From NCBI GenBank assembly GCA_002408485.1, contig DHSP01000048.1, forward strand, positions 15,767 through 79,766: a stretch of DNA of 64,000 nt, given 5' to 3'. Shown piece after piece: positions 1 through 9,191 of this stretch; the stretch's first letter is position 1; each line of letters starts with the position of its first letter. The DNA comes from Proteiniphilum sp. UBA5283. GTDB taxonomy: Bacteria > Bacteroidota > Bacteroidia > Bacteroidales > Dysgonomonadaceae. The notes under the pieces were generated by a model, which saw nothing but the letters and a program-made list of their open reading frames with translations, was not told the DNA's origin and searched no databases. Both the position numbers and the translations under genes were made by a program.

Positions 1-141
1 TAAATTATGAAAATATTTATTTAAAAGTTTCTCCCCTCCAGCCGTTATTACCACATTGAATAACGAGTAAATGGAGTTCACGGCATACTTTCCTAGAATA
101 TTTAGGTCATCAAGTGTTTGCTTATCTATTAAAAAACTCAT
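1..141 (-). CDS. MutS-like ATPase paralogue, N-terminal 47 residues (runs off the left edge)
   Basis: An ATG at 141-139 opens a minus-strand frame that stays open to base 1. The 47 residues include IDKQTLDDLNILGKY and are clearly paralogous to the start of the next gene, which has IDKQTLDDLNIFGKQ. The start lies inside the 3' end of that upstream gene, with a 20-base overlap (122-141), so the two are probably translationally coupled. Only the beginning of the core/lever region can be seen; the ATPase domain would lie outside the window. By homology to its neighbour it should be a short MutS-family protein lacking the mismatch-binding domain. Its function is not known from this sequence. Confidence 0.75.
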   Translation of the reverse strand, partial: MSFLIDKQTLDDLNILGKYAVNSIYSLFNVVITAGGEKLLNKYFHNL

Positions 142-1480
142 AAGTAAGCTGTTTTTCTTCATTTAGAATCTCTAATATTTTCTCATTGCGTATGATGACC
201 ATTCCGTGACGATCATTTGTGATGCCCTCTTCTAATGTATATGTATAGGCAGGTATTTCTCCTTCCATTTTGGTCGGAAGATATAAAAATTTAATATTGT
301 CATTTTTTTTCATTAACGTTTCACCGGCTTCAATGATATGGGTTGATATGATAAATGTACTCTGCTCTCTTTTTGCAAATGCCTCTAAAATAGCTACTGT
401 AGCATCATAGGCGTCTTTCACATTGGTTCCCCGGAATAATTCATCAAAAATTATTAGAAATTTCTTCTCTTTTGCTACTTCATATGCTATTTTTTTTACA
501 CGCAAAACTTCCGCGTAAAAATGACTATATCCCACATTCATATTGTCAGGAAGATTAATTGTCGTAAATAAACCATCCTGAACGCAAAATTCCATAGCGG
601 TTGCAGGTACAGGAAAACCAACATGAGCTAAGAACACCGCGATACCAATAGATTTCATTAATGTTGATTTGCCTGCCATATTCGCACCTGTAAGAAAGAT
701 CATATTTGAGTTTTTTCCTATACTGACATCATTTTTGACAGGATCCTTTATATTCAAATGATACAAATCTTTTATTTCTATTTTCTTATCTACATTGTTG
801 GTGGCTTTAGCATAGGTAAGTCCATATGTTGTAGATATATTTCCTACTGAAATAAATACATCAAGCCGGAAAATTAATTCCAACAATATTCTCATCTCTC
901 TATTTTTTTCAAAACGCAATATCCTATCGTATTTTGCTGTTTCCGGGTATCTGAGATGTTTCTTGTTTTTTTCCTTTTGTGTCCAATCTAAATTGTTTAT
1001 TTTGAAAATAAACTCGAACTTCTCCACATCTTCTTCATAAGATTTGAAAGAGGCTGTTTTTTTTATCTGATGAATAAAGTCTTTGGCGCTGTTGATGATT
1101 TCTATCATCGCGATTACCCCTTTATGAAGCAGTTCATATTCATTTTCTACCCCGATTGCACTTCTAAATTTTCTCTTCAACGTGTCCTCTTCATTAGAAA
1201 GCTTTGAGCGTACATCTGTGTTTTGTAAATATTTATCTACAATATCGAACAACTGTCCGTTAAAAGGGAAAGTGATCTTATTTTTTTGAAAAAAACGGAT
1301 TGTGTCTGTCCTGTTATTTATTTCATCCTTGTCTGCTAAAGGGTATCGAAACATCTTTTCCAACAACAAAGCCCCTCCCTTGGTATAAGTTGAACAGAAA
1401 AAATTGTAGATTGAAATACCCCCCTGTTTGCCAAATATATTTAGGTCGTCAAGCGTTTGTTTATCAATTGTAAAGTCCAT
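122..1480 (-). CDS. short MutS-family ATPase (MutS core plus domain V)
   Basis: A 452-residue protein, about half the length of true MutS. A helical core precedes a C-terminal MutS-type ATPase with Walker A GANMAGKST (about residues 265-273) and Walker B LIIFDELFRGTN (about 342-353), followed by the STHI motif. The N-terminal mismatch-recognition domain with its Phe-X-Glu motif is absent, so canonical mismatch binding is unlikely. I chose the ATG at 1480 because the paralogue downstream begins at the equivalent residue; a GTG at 1528 would add 16 unmatched residues. It follows the GldG fusion gene by about 100 bases on the same strand and overlaps a second MutS-like gene. The role (DNA structure processing, recombination control) is inference. 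Confidence 0.85.
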   Translation of the reverse strand: MDFTIDKQTLDDLNIFGKQGGISIYNFFCSTYTKGGALLLEKMFRYPLADKDEINNRTDTIRFFQKNKITFPFNGQLFDIVDKYLQNTDVRSKLSNEEDTLKRKFRSAIGVENEYELLHKGVIAMIEIINSAKDFIHQIKKTASFKSYEEDVEKFEFIFKINNLDWTQKEKNKKHLRYPETAKYDRILRFEKNREMRILLELIFRLDVFISVGNISTTYGLTYAKATNNVDKKIEIKDLYHLNIKDPVKNDVSIGKNSNMIFLTGANMAGKSTLMKSIGIAVFLAHVGFPVPATAMEFCVQDGLFTTINLPDNMNVGYSHFYAEVLRVKKIAYEVAKEKKFLIIFDELFRGTNVKDAYDATVAILEAFAKREQSTFIISTHIIEAGETLMKKNDNIKFLYLPTKMEGEIPAYTYTLEEGITNDRHGMVIIRNEKILEILNEEKQLTYEFFNR

Positions 1481-1582
1481 AATATAATACGATATAATAA
1501 GACGTGTGCTGAATAGAAAATCTTGCACAAATATCCGTTTCAGATACCTATTGATTCAAATTTGTGAAACGAGCATCTTCCT

Positions 1583-3946
1583 CTATCTGCCCCTTCTTCT
1601 TATCATAATTATCAAACCAACTATAAGCAATAGAACAGGATAAGCCCATTTTAATATAGGACTTGAAACTTGCCAACCCGATTGAGTGAGTTTAAATTTG
1701 TTATCTGTTGTATCCGGGCGTCTTACGTCGATAGGTACTTCGTTATTTGATAACCAAAAAAATGAAGCATTTATAAAATGGTAGTTTGAGGCTGCTATTT
1801 TGTTACGTGATGTTCCTAATTCTTTGTTGCTTATCCAGTCTGCATCACCAGTGATAATTATTCGTTGTTCCTTATTATTAATATTACGTGAAAGGGCAGC
1901 TGCCAATATATTTTTACCTAATATTTCCCCCGCCTGAGGATTTAAATTTACGATATCATCTGCAAAGTTTGTTGTTTCTACTTCAATCCACGAACTATCA
2001 CATTCAAACAATGGCAATACCTTAAATTTATTTATTGAATCAATCATTAAAGAAGAAAATGTGGGAGAAGCAAGTACATATTCTCGCTTTTTCATATTCC
2101 CAAGATGATATGACCATTCAACTGCTTCAGGAGTGGGGCTTTCAATCATTAACTCTGGTGAAATTGTAACTGCCGGGATTGTGTCTATTTTGCTCTTTGA
2201 ACTAGAGTAGGAAGCTTTCGTTTCCGGTTCAATAATTCTGCCTTGTTTCACTAAAACACCGGGGGAAAATGTGACTCCAAGTTTCTTTGTAATGGGATTT
2301 AAAAAATCTTCACGTCCGGGTTCCCCGAGAATCATCATATTTCCTCCTCTCTCGATATATTTATCCAGATTTACCATTTCCAATTCGCTTAACGCTCCCT
2401 TTGGTTCGGCAATGACAAGCATATTTATGTTTTGAGGTATTTCATCAGTCAAGGAAATATTTTCAAAATCAAATCCCTGATTTATAAGAGAGTATCGAAA
2501 GGTTTTTTCCTGGGTAAATATTTTATAGCCTCTGTCGCTACCATCATGACAACTTCTCTCATCGTGGCCTGATAAAAAACCAACTATTGGAAGTTCTTTC
2601 ATTACCAATCGTTTAAGTGCTGCAGTGATTTCTCGTTCAGAGGGTGTTCTTTCGATATCGTCGAATACTCTTAGAAATGATTTTTCTCCACTTTCCCGCT
2701 CAATTAAAGTGACAAACCGGTAGTTTTCAGGTCCCAGGTCCACCTGTTTTGCTATTTCTTCAGGGGAGGAGATTTTAAATTTCCAATTGTTGAGTTTTCG
2801 TAATGTGTCAATTCTTTCTTTATCTCCTAATTTGGGATAACGGACATCCAAATGTGGATAATCGGTTTTATGGTAATAATATTCGTAATTAAGTTTTGTT
2901 TCCGGTTTAAATCTCGTGTACTTTTCGTACCTCTCCATATCTCTTTTTATACTACGTGGCAGTCCGGCCCAATAATTTCGGATGTCGTCCAACAAATTGA
3001 CGTAAGTCGTTATTTTAAGTCCCCCTTCTAACTGGTTTATTACCTCCTGGCTACTTTTGGTAAGTGTGTTTTGTTTTGTACGGGTCACATCGTAAAATCT
3101 CATAAATTTTGGCTGGGAACTAAAATAACCAATCGTAAAGACCAACAATAATATTCCCAATATTTTTCCAGTCATAACATACGATTTTTCTTTTTCTCTT
3201 TTACTCATTTGACCCAGCACCGTAAGGCTGATGAATAATATGATAATTGTAAAGAAGTAGATTACATCTTCACTGCAAATAAGGCCCGAAATAAATTTAT
3301 CACTTCTTCCAGGTAAAGCAAGCCAATAGGTTATATCTCTAATAAATGCTACATCCTGCCCAAAGGTTCTTACATAATTCAATAATGCCAATATTGCCAT
3401 CGTACCAATGGCAGCTACCACCTGATAGGATGTGAGACTCGATACAAAGAGACCTACTGCTGAATAGGCACAAATTAAAAGAAATATTCCTAATAGACCG
3501 GATAAAATTACAGTGATATCCACATTTTCTATGACCGATATTGAAAAGAGCGCATACACTGAAAGAATAACGATAATAGAGAAGCAGCAAACAATCAATG
3601 CAAAGTATTTGCCCAGTACAATTTGTAAATTACTGATGGGCGATGAATACAAAAGCTTTACAGAACCCGAGCTATACTCTCTACTCATCACACCCATTGT
3701 GAGCAGTGGAATGTAGAGATAAAGAAAATTTTGGACAAGAGAGAAAAAACCATGCCTGCCAAAGAAATTGCGTAAAGTTAAATTTGACAGATCGTAACCA
3801 AGAAGCTGGGTTCTCATAAATCGGTCAATAATCCCGGAATACAGCAGCCCTGCCTGAACGGCAAGGACAACAAGTATAAACCAGACTACCGGAGAGTAAA
3901 AGAAGTACTTAAGTTCAGCTTTACATATTTTGATAATTGTTCTCAT
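1583..3946 (-). CDS. ABC-2 permease fused to a GldG-like auxiliary domain
   Basis: A 787-residue membrane protein. The first ~250 residues are an ABC-2 type permease with about six hydrophobic segments, starting with FFYSPVVWFILVVLAV. The middle (about 270-750) is a large extracytoplasmic domain of the GldG/ABC-transporter auxiliary type, with conserved stretches such as GFLSGHDERS and GGNMMILGEPGRED. A last membrane helix near 765-783 ends in a basic tail. In Flavobacterium, GldF (permease) and GldG are separate proteins working with the ATPase GldA; here they are one chain. The matching ATPase lies 24 bases upstream. Gliding is not implied; the substrate is unknown. Gene order suggests export or remodelling linked to the neighbouring peptidase and uptake genes. 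Confidence 0.85.
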   Translation of the reverse strand: MRTIIKICKAELKYFFYSPVVWFILVVLAVQAGLLYSGIIDRFMRTQLLGYDLSNLTLRNFFGRHGFFSLVQNFLYLYIPLLTMGVMSREYSSGSVKLLYSSPISNLQIVLGKYFALIVCCFSIIVILSVYALFSISVIENVDITVILSGLLGIFLLICAYSAVGLFVSSLTSYQVVAAIGTMAILALLNYVRTFGQDVAFIRDITYWLALPGRSDKFISGLICSEDVIYFFTIIILFISLTVLGQMSKREKEKSYVMTGKILGILLLVFTIGYFSSQPKFMRFYDVTRTKQNTLTKSSQEVINQLEGGLKITTYVNLLDDIRNYWAGLPRSIKRDMERYEKYTRFKPETKLNYEYYYHKTDYPHLDVRYPKLGDKERIDTLRKLNNWKFKISSPEEIAKQVDLGPENYRFVTLIERESGEKSFLRVFDDIERTPSEREITAALKRLVMKELPIVGFLSGHDERSCHDGSDRGYKIFTQEKTFRYSLINQGFDFENISLTDEIPQNINMLVIAEPKGALSELEMVNLDKYIERGGNMMILGEPGREDFLNPITKKLGVTFSPGVLVKQGRIIEPETKASYSSSKSKIDTIPAVTISPELMIESPTPEAVEWSYHLGNMKKREYVLASPTFSSLMIDSINKFKVLPLFECDSSWIEVETTNFADDIVNLNPQAGEILGKNILAAALSRNINNKEQRIIITGDADWISNKELGTSRNKIAASNYHFINASFFWLSNNEVPIDVRRPDTTDNKFKLTQSGWQVSSPILKWAYPVLLLIVGLIIMIRRRGR

Positions 3947-3970
3947 TGTATCTTTTATTTTATTGGTAAA

Positions 3971-4891
3971 CTACTTTCTTGACAATTCTGTAAACACTGA
4001 ATCCATAGATGTTTTTTCCCGGCGTATTTCACGAAGATGCCAACTGTTTTTTACACTCTCATTGACAATATTGTCAATTACTTCATCGGCATCGTCAAAG
4101 TGTACCACAAAGGATTTATTATCTTTATATTCAATTTGTCTTACAGAAGAGACCTTCTGTAATTCTTCCAATGAAGGAGGATTTGCAAAAGAAATTAATA
4201 AACTGTTGGGCACAATATAATTATCAAATTCTTCCATTGTCCCTGAAAAAACTTGTTGTCCTTCATTGATCATCCATATATGATCACAAATTGCCTGTAC
4301 TTCCTGTAGAATATGAGTAGATAGTAATACGGTGTTTTCTTCTGCAATTTCTTTTATCAGTTTTCTGATTTCCAAAATTTGATTGGGGTCTAAGCCATTG
4401 GTGGGTTCATCCAACACTACAAAAGAGGGATTATGTATGATCGCTTGTGCAATGCCTATTCTTTGCTGATAACCACCAGAAAGATTACGAACCAATCTTT
4501 TTCTAAAATGTGAAATGCCACACTTGTCCATTGTTGAACTGACTGTTTTTGAAATGTTTTTTTTAGGTTGCAACCGCAAGTAAGCTGTATAAGTAAGATA
4601 TTCCTCTACAGTGAGATCAGGGTAAAGGGGCACCTGCTGTGGTAAAAAGCCGATATTCTTTTTAGCACCCACCGGATTTTGTGTCGTACTCAGCCCTTTA
4701 ATGAAAACCTCACCCTGCGTTTGCTTTAATACGCCACACATAATGTTCATAATAGTTGATTTCCCAGACCCGTTTACGCCCAATAAACCGTAAACACCTG
4801 TTTTATTTATTTCAAAATCGATATCTCGTATCGCCCACTGAATCGCATAACGATGGGAAAGATTTTCCACTTTAACAATTGGAGTCTCCAT
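3971..4891 (-). CDS. ABC transporter ATP-binding protein (GldA/ABC-2 exporter type)
   Basis: A 306-residue cytoplasmic ATPase with Walker A GVNGSGKST (about 38-46), signature LSGGYQQRIG (137-146), Walker B VVLDEP (158-163) and the switch histidine in STHILQ. The ~80-residue C-terminal extension is typical of ATPases that drive ABC-2 exporters. It sits between the S46 peptidase gene and the permease-GldG fusion, all on the minus strand and closely spaced, so it almost certainly energises that permease. The ABC family assignment is firm; the substrate is unknown. Confidence 0.93.
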   Translation of the reverse strand: METPIVKVENLSHRYAIQWAIRDIDFEINKTGVYGLLGVNGSGKSTIMNIMCGVLKQTQGEVFIKGLSTTQNPVGAKKNIGFLPQQVPLYPDLTVEEYLTYTAYLRLQPKKNISKTVSSTMDKCGISHFRKRLVRNLSGGYQQRIGIAQAIIHNPSFVVLDEPTNGLDPNQILEIRKLIKEIAEENTVLLSTHILQEVQAICDHIWMINEGQQVFSGTMEEFDNYIVPNSLLISFANPPSLEELQKVSSVRQIEYKDNKSFVVHFDDADEVIDNIVNESVKNSWHLREIRREKTSMDSVFTELSRK

Positions 4892-4950
4892 GTGTATGTC
4901 TTAAAAAAATGATAATTCTTTGTCTTTAATTCAATGATGTTTTAGTGGGG

Positions 4951-7041
4951 TCAACGTATTTCATCCAACAGATATTGTACATTGGCGCATTTGTCCATAT
5001 ACCAAAGTACATATCTGATGTCCACGCAAACGCATTTCGACATGTCGTCCTCGAAATAATAATTGGATGCAAGCGACTCTTTATTCCCGTCGAAAGCTAA
5101 GCCTATTAATTCTCCTTTTCCATTTAATACTGGACTTCCGGAGTTTCCCCCAGTAATGTCGTTGTCGGTCAGGAAGTTGACGTATAATTTTCCTCTCTCA
5201 CCATATTTACCCCAATCTTTTGCTTTTATTAAGTTCAAAGCCTTTTCATTAAAAGCAAAATCATAATCGTTGGGGTTGTATTTATCCAAGATACCCTGGG
5301 ATGTAGATTGCGCCGAGTAATAAATTCCATCGGAAGGGCGAATGGGGCCTATTTTGCCGTAGGTAAGTCTCATTGTTGAGTTTGCATCGGGATATTGTAA
5401 ATCTCCGGCTTGTTTTCTCTTTTCGTATAACAACTTTCCATATTTGGAGTCAAGCTCATATAATTGGCCGGTTTCTTTCAACATGGGTTCCTGGTCCTTT
5501 CTGAAAGACATTATTTGTATATCTGTTGCCAGTTTGGCTGCCGGATCATTTAAAAATTGTTCGGTATTTGCCCCGTTTTTTACGGCTTCTTTAAATTTCT
5601 CTGGATGGAGCATGATTGAATTATCGAACATCTCCTTCGTCATAGAATAATAGTCTTGACCATGCTTTTCTTTTAAACTTTTTGTAAAAGGCCCCCAATA
5701 TTTTTCGGGAACATTTTCGAAAAACAACCCCAGTTGATATTCCATCAATTCTTTCTCTACATCTACATCATATTCTTCGTAAAGTCCTTCCACTCTTTTT
5801 ATGAATTCATCAAATGAAGAATCTTTATTTTTGAGGTAATTCGTTCTGTTTCCAACAGCGATAAACCCTTTCCCTGACACCAGAGATTGTCTGTAATAAT
5901 TTATATATTTCTCAATCTCCTCGACACCTTTGTACGCGGTGCCCATCTTTGTCAGAAACGGGTCATTACTTCCAAAAAATTGCCTCTCGGTTGCCTGCTT
6001 TTTTTCAACCACGTCAAATCTGCGCAAGCAATTCATTTCTCCTTCGAGCAGTTCCTGGATGTTGCTTAAGCCAAAAAAGAAGTTCGAATATTTCTGACGA
6101 ACCGATGCGTCTTTATTCATCCATTTTTTTATAATATCCATTCTCGACTTCATGCCATCAACCATAATAGGGTTTACGACACGTTCGGCTTGATCTGCCT
6201 TTAAAGAAGAGCTATAACGGTCTGTTCTACCCGGGAATCCCAGGACCATGGCGAAGTCGTTGCTCTTTATGGGTTGTTTCGCAATTTTCAAAATTTTTTT
6301 GGGGTTGATGGGTTTATTGTTTGTTGAATATGCTGCTGGCCTTCCATTTTCATCACCATATACCCTGTAAAGGGCGAAATCGTTTTTATGTTGTGGCCAC
6401 TCCCAGTTATCGATATCTCCTCCAAAGGCTGCCACTTGTACGGGCGGAGCACCCACAAAACGGATGTCTGTGTATTTATCATAATAATACATGTAATACT
6501 GAGACCCATTCCACATGGAGGCACACGATGCCTCATATCCACTCTGTTGGGTATGTCGCGATTCAATAATACTATAAACTCTTCTCGTGCTACTCGGTAC
6601 ATTTAAATTTTTAAGTGAATCCCTGATACTGTTTAATTCATCGGTACAATCGATCACTTTACGGAGAAAATATACAGATTTTCCCTCAATGGGGATTTCA
6701 AACGAAGGGGATACAGCCCAATATCCTGTTTCTAAATAATTGTTATCGGGAGTGCTTAATTTATAGATGTCGTCAAATGCACAATGGTGATTCGTAATAA
6801 GCAATCCTTCATTTGAGATCATACTCCCGGTACAACCAAAATCTAGGGCTACCACTGCATCTTTGAGAGAAGATTCTGTTTCGCTGTAAATTATTTTTGG
6901 ATCTATTTTTAAACCCTCAGCACGCATTTTCTTTTGTAAGCTCGAGTTTAAGGCCTGAATCAACCACATGCCTTCGTCGGCCTTAATGGCAGGTGCGGAA
7001 ACGAATATTAAGAAACTCAATATTATACCTATTTTTTTCAT
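4951..7041 (-). CDS. S46 family dipeptidyl peptidase (DPP7-type)
   Basis: A 696-residue secreted serine peptidase, the usual length for DPP7/DPP11. A signal peptide (IGIILSFLIFVSAPAIKA) is followed by a chymotrypsin-like fold: the catalytic His lies in LLITNHHCAFD (about 85-86) and the catalytic Ser in DITGGNSGSP (about 634). Eighteen residues after that Ser stands Gly, in AFDGN. In this family Gly there goes with hydrophobic P1 preference (DPP7), whereas Arg marks the acidic-specific DPP11. The enzyme removes dipeptides from peptide N-termini in the periplasm. The ATG at 7041 is preferred over longer in-frame starts: the bases upstream are a leader shared with the TonB receptor gene, and similarity stops exactly at both ATGs. 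It probably heads a transcript with the ABC genes downstream. Confidence 0.93.
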   Translation of the reverse strand: MKKIGIILSFLIFVSAPAIKADEGMWLIQALNSSLQKKMRAEGLKIDPKIIYSETESSLKDAVVALDFGCTGSMISNEGLLITNHHCAFDDIYKLSTPDNNYLETGYWAVSPSFEIPIEGKSVYFLRKVIDCTDELNSIRDSLKNLNVPSSTRRVYSIIESRHTQQSGYEASCASMWNGSQYYMYYYDKYTDIRFVGAPPVQVAAFGGDIDNWEWPQHKNDFALYRVYGDENGRPAAYSTNNKPINPKKILKIAKQPIKSNDFAMVLGFPGRTDRYSSSLKADQAERVVNPIMVDGMKSRMDIIKKWMNKDASVRQKYSNFFFGLSNIQELLEGEMNCLRRFDVVEKKQATERQFFGSNDPFLTKMGTAYKGVEEIEKYINYYRQSLVSGKGFIAVGNRTNYLKNKDSSFDEFIKRVEGLYEEYDVDVEKELMEYQLGLFFENVPEKYWGPFTKSLKEKHGQDYYSMTKEMFDNSIMLHPEKFKEAVKNGANTEQFLNDPAAKLATDIQIMSFRKDQEPMLKETGQLYELDSKYGKLLYEKRKQAGDLQYPDANSTMRLTYGKIGPIRPSDGIYYSAQSTSQGILDKYNPNDYDFAFNEKALNLIKAKDWGKYGERGKLYVNFLTDNDITGGNSGSPVLNGKGELIGLAFDGNKESLASNYYFEDDMSKCVCVDIRYVLWYMDKCANVQYLLDEIR

Positions 7042-7208
7042 CTGATTAAAATTATTGATTTTTAAATGCATCATATGGAACTCGCTTTTAATCATGTTCA
7101 GTGAAGTTAGTCGTTTTCTATGCTCAACATAGTCAAAGCAGGTTTTTCCTCTGTATTCGCTTATCGAAAACGTTCTTGTGTGAGAACAATTATCATGCTC
7201 GTTTCATG
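7042..7208 (-). promoter_or_regulatory. duplicated 5' leader, copy A (upstream of the S46 peptidase), interrupted
   Basis: Two blocks match the region just upstream of the TonB receptor gene: 7042-7097 (about 90% identical to 15225-15279) and 7175-7208 (34 bases, about 3 differences from 15281-15314). In this copy about 75 extra bases (7100-7174) separate the blocks. On the minus strand the blocks carry the related units GAGCATGATAATTG and GAACATGATTAAAAG. Conservation of non-coding sequence up to both start codons suggests a shared promoter or operator, plausibly used by the ECF sigma factor encoded at 16739, or a shared mRNA leader. No TAnnTTTG box is evident. That it is regulatory is inference; the duplication is directly visible. 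Confidence 0.65.
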
Positions 7209-7217
7209 CAGTTTTTC

Positions 7218-9158
7218 TTATTTTTTAAATTCCATTCTTGCGTCTTGTTCTTTAATTGTTCCGTCTGTCATTTTTATCTTCCATACGGGTTGTTGCAAAG
7301 TTTGCCACAGTGCATCTTCAGTAATTACTGAGGGTACATAGATGATCTTAATTGTTGGAATATCCTGTTCATTCAGGTAAGTTTCCATTCTTAGCACACC
7401 CTCAGTGAGAGATAAATAACTGGAGAGATAGGGCATGTATCTCGAGACTGCTGTTTTGTTGAGGTTCGGATAGGGTATGATCAGTTCAGTTGAATCTTTA
7501 CCACCGAATTTCTCAATGTTGTTTTTATAACGGGTGCTGTATGTATTGAATTGCCTTTCAAGGAATTCTCGCCTTGAAATGGTGTCAATCTCATTACTTA
7601 CGTTTACCAGTTCATAGGTTAATTTAATTTTCCGTTCACTTCCATCCGCTCCTGTTAATGTGAGCTCACGTTTTTCTACTACTTCTTTTAAAAACTTTTT
7701 GTCTATAGGTTCATCTAAACTTGTAAAAAGTCTTACAGTAAGAGGGCAGGAAAATTCAGTTTGCAACCCATAATATTTTTTGTCTTTATACTGTCTAAAC
7801 TGCATACCCAGGTAATTTGGGTCTAGGGAATCATACATTTTTTCAGTAAAAATGGTGATTACTTTTATCAAACTATCACTTTTGGGTGGTTCGGCTATTT
7901 TAAACTTAACCGGAACATATATGCCACCTCTGATAGCCTCTTCATTGGTTTGATCTGGATCGTAGAGTATATTGGCCCTATGATCTTTCACAAAGGTGGC
8001 CACGCCGTATACACCTGGAACCCGCCTTAATTTTGCAGAAAGAGCTTTTGAACTGCCCCAACAGGTTACAGAACGTAATCCGTCCATTTCCATTACGTTA
8101 AGTGATGAATACTCCACATCCTCTCCCCATTTTTCATCAATAGTGGGGAGTTCCCAAATTGAACCTAAGATCAGTGCCAGGACAAGCAATACCATGGTTA
8201 AAACCGCGGGTAGCCATCGAAAGGATTTCTTTTTGTTAAATGTAACTACATTGGTAGGGCATGCAGCAATACATTCACCACAAAGTGTACAATCCACTTC
8301 TTTTGTAACTATGTTTTTATCGACCGGTAGACTGTATGGGCATCTTTTCGAACATTTACCACAATCTATACAACCCTCTTCTTCCCTGTGTATGCTAATT
8401 AATGGGAAATATTTTGATTTTACATAAATTATTTCCAATAAATAACCCATTACACATGCAGCTATGAGAAGGTATAGCCAGGGAATGTTTAACCTGACCA
8501 AACCCAATATTACATACAGTAAAATTATTCCGGCAAACAACAATGTAAATTTAAACAGATTACTGAGAGCTCCTAATGGGCAGATATACTTACACCAAAA
8601 CATTTTTATGAAGAAACTGCCCAAGAATAGTATTGCTATGGCTGTCCAGGCCATCCAGATAGTAATTTCACCTTTAAACCCGGTAGTTATGGCATAATAG
8701 GGATCAAAATTCTTACAGAAGAGCTCGGAACTCGTTAAAGTCATATAGAAAATGATAAACAAAAGGATGTATTTTACAGATCTCAGAATTTTATCTGGAA
8801 TAGTGCCATTTTTAATTTGTACTCCTTTTAATTTGGTTTTTTCCCTCAATTTATACATATGTTCCGATGCCCATCCCAAAGGACATAAATATCCGCAAAA
8901 CAGTTTGCCGAAGAGAATTACACCCACAGCCAGAACAATTCCCATCATAATTTGGACCATCGTCATACTGCATGCCATTGACCCTTGCACCAGGTAGGTT
9001 CCAAAAGTCAATAATCCGCCGTATGGGCAGTAAGCTTCAGGATCAGAAGGCCCCTCACTGAAAATGTCCGTTAAAAAAATAATAATTGCAATTAAGGTAC
9101 CCCATAAGATGAGATTTCTTAACCAGTTTTTTTTGAATGTTTTTGAAAATAGCTTCAT
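7218..9158 (-). CDS. membrane polyferredoxin (NapH/CcoG/YccM-like) with C-terminal HMA-like domain
   Basis: A 646-residue membrane redox protein. Several transmembrane helices carry two CxxxCP motifs (Cys88/Cys92 in FCGYLCP, Cys189/Cys193 in WCKYICP), as in NapH and CcoG. Two cytoplasmic 4Fe-4S motifs follow (Cys263, 266, 269, 273 and Cys290, 293, 296, 300). After a last helix (about 315-335) comes a ~310-residue region predicted to be periplasmic. Its first part (about 356-412) resembles a heavy-metal-associated fold but keeps only one cysteine (Cys366). The family moves electrons through the membrane, often for metalloprotein maturation or metal reduction. It lies 33 bases after the beta-barrel gene and is probably in the receptor operon. 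The substrate is unknown. Confidence 0.85.
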   Translation of the reverse strand: MKLFSKTFKKNWLRNLILWGTLIAIIIFLTDIFSEGPSDPEAYCPYGGLLTFGTYLVQGSMACSMTMVQIMMGIVLAVGVILFGKLFCGYLCPLGWASEHMYKLREKTKLKGVQIKNGTIPDKILRSVKYILLFIIFYMTLTSSELFCKNFDPYYAITTGFKGEITIWMAWTAIAILFLGSFFIKMFWCKYICPLGALSNLFKFTLLFAGIILLYVILGLVRLNIPWLYLLIAACVMGYLLEIIYVKSKYFPLISIHREEEGCIDCGKCSKRCPYSLPVDKNIVTKEVDCTLCGECIAACPTNVVTFNKKKSFRWLPAVLTMVLLVLALILGSIWELPTIDEKWGEDVEYSSLNVMEMDGLRSVTCWGSSKALSAKLRRVPGVYGVATFVKDHRANILYDPDQTNEEAIRGGIYVPVKFKIAEPPKSDSLIKVITIFTEKMYDSLDPNYLGMQFRQYKDKKYYGLQTEFSCPLTVRLFTSLDEPIDKKFLKEVVEKRELTLTGADGSERKIKLTYELVNVSNEIDTISRREFLERQFNTYSTRYKNNIEKFGGKDSTELIIPYPNLNKTAVSRYMPYLSSYLSLTEGVLRMETYLNEQDIPTIKIIYVPSVITEDALWQTLQQPVWKIKMTDGTIKEQDARMEFKK

Positions 9159-9191
9159 GATATGTATATTAATTTTTATGAATAGTTAAAT

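Noticed and set aside
7042..7095. Longer N-terminus for the S46 peptidase (18 extra residues from 7095)
   Set aside because: The added codons coincide with the shared leader; in the other leader copy the same bases are out of frame because of a one-base difference, and the signal peptide starts at 7041.
7101..7341. Plus-strand frames across the leader and the end of the polyferredoxin gene
   Set aside because: They lie antisense to a conserved coding end and a duplicated non-coding leader and have Cys/Phe/Ser-rich shadow composition.
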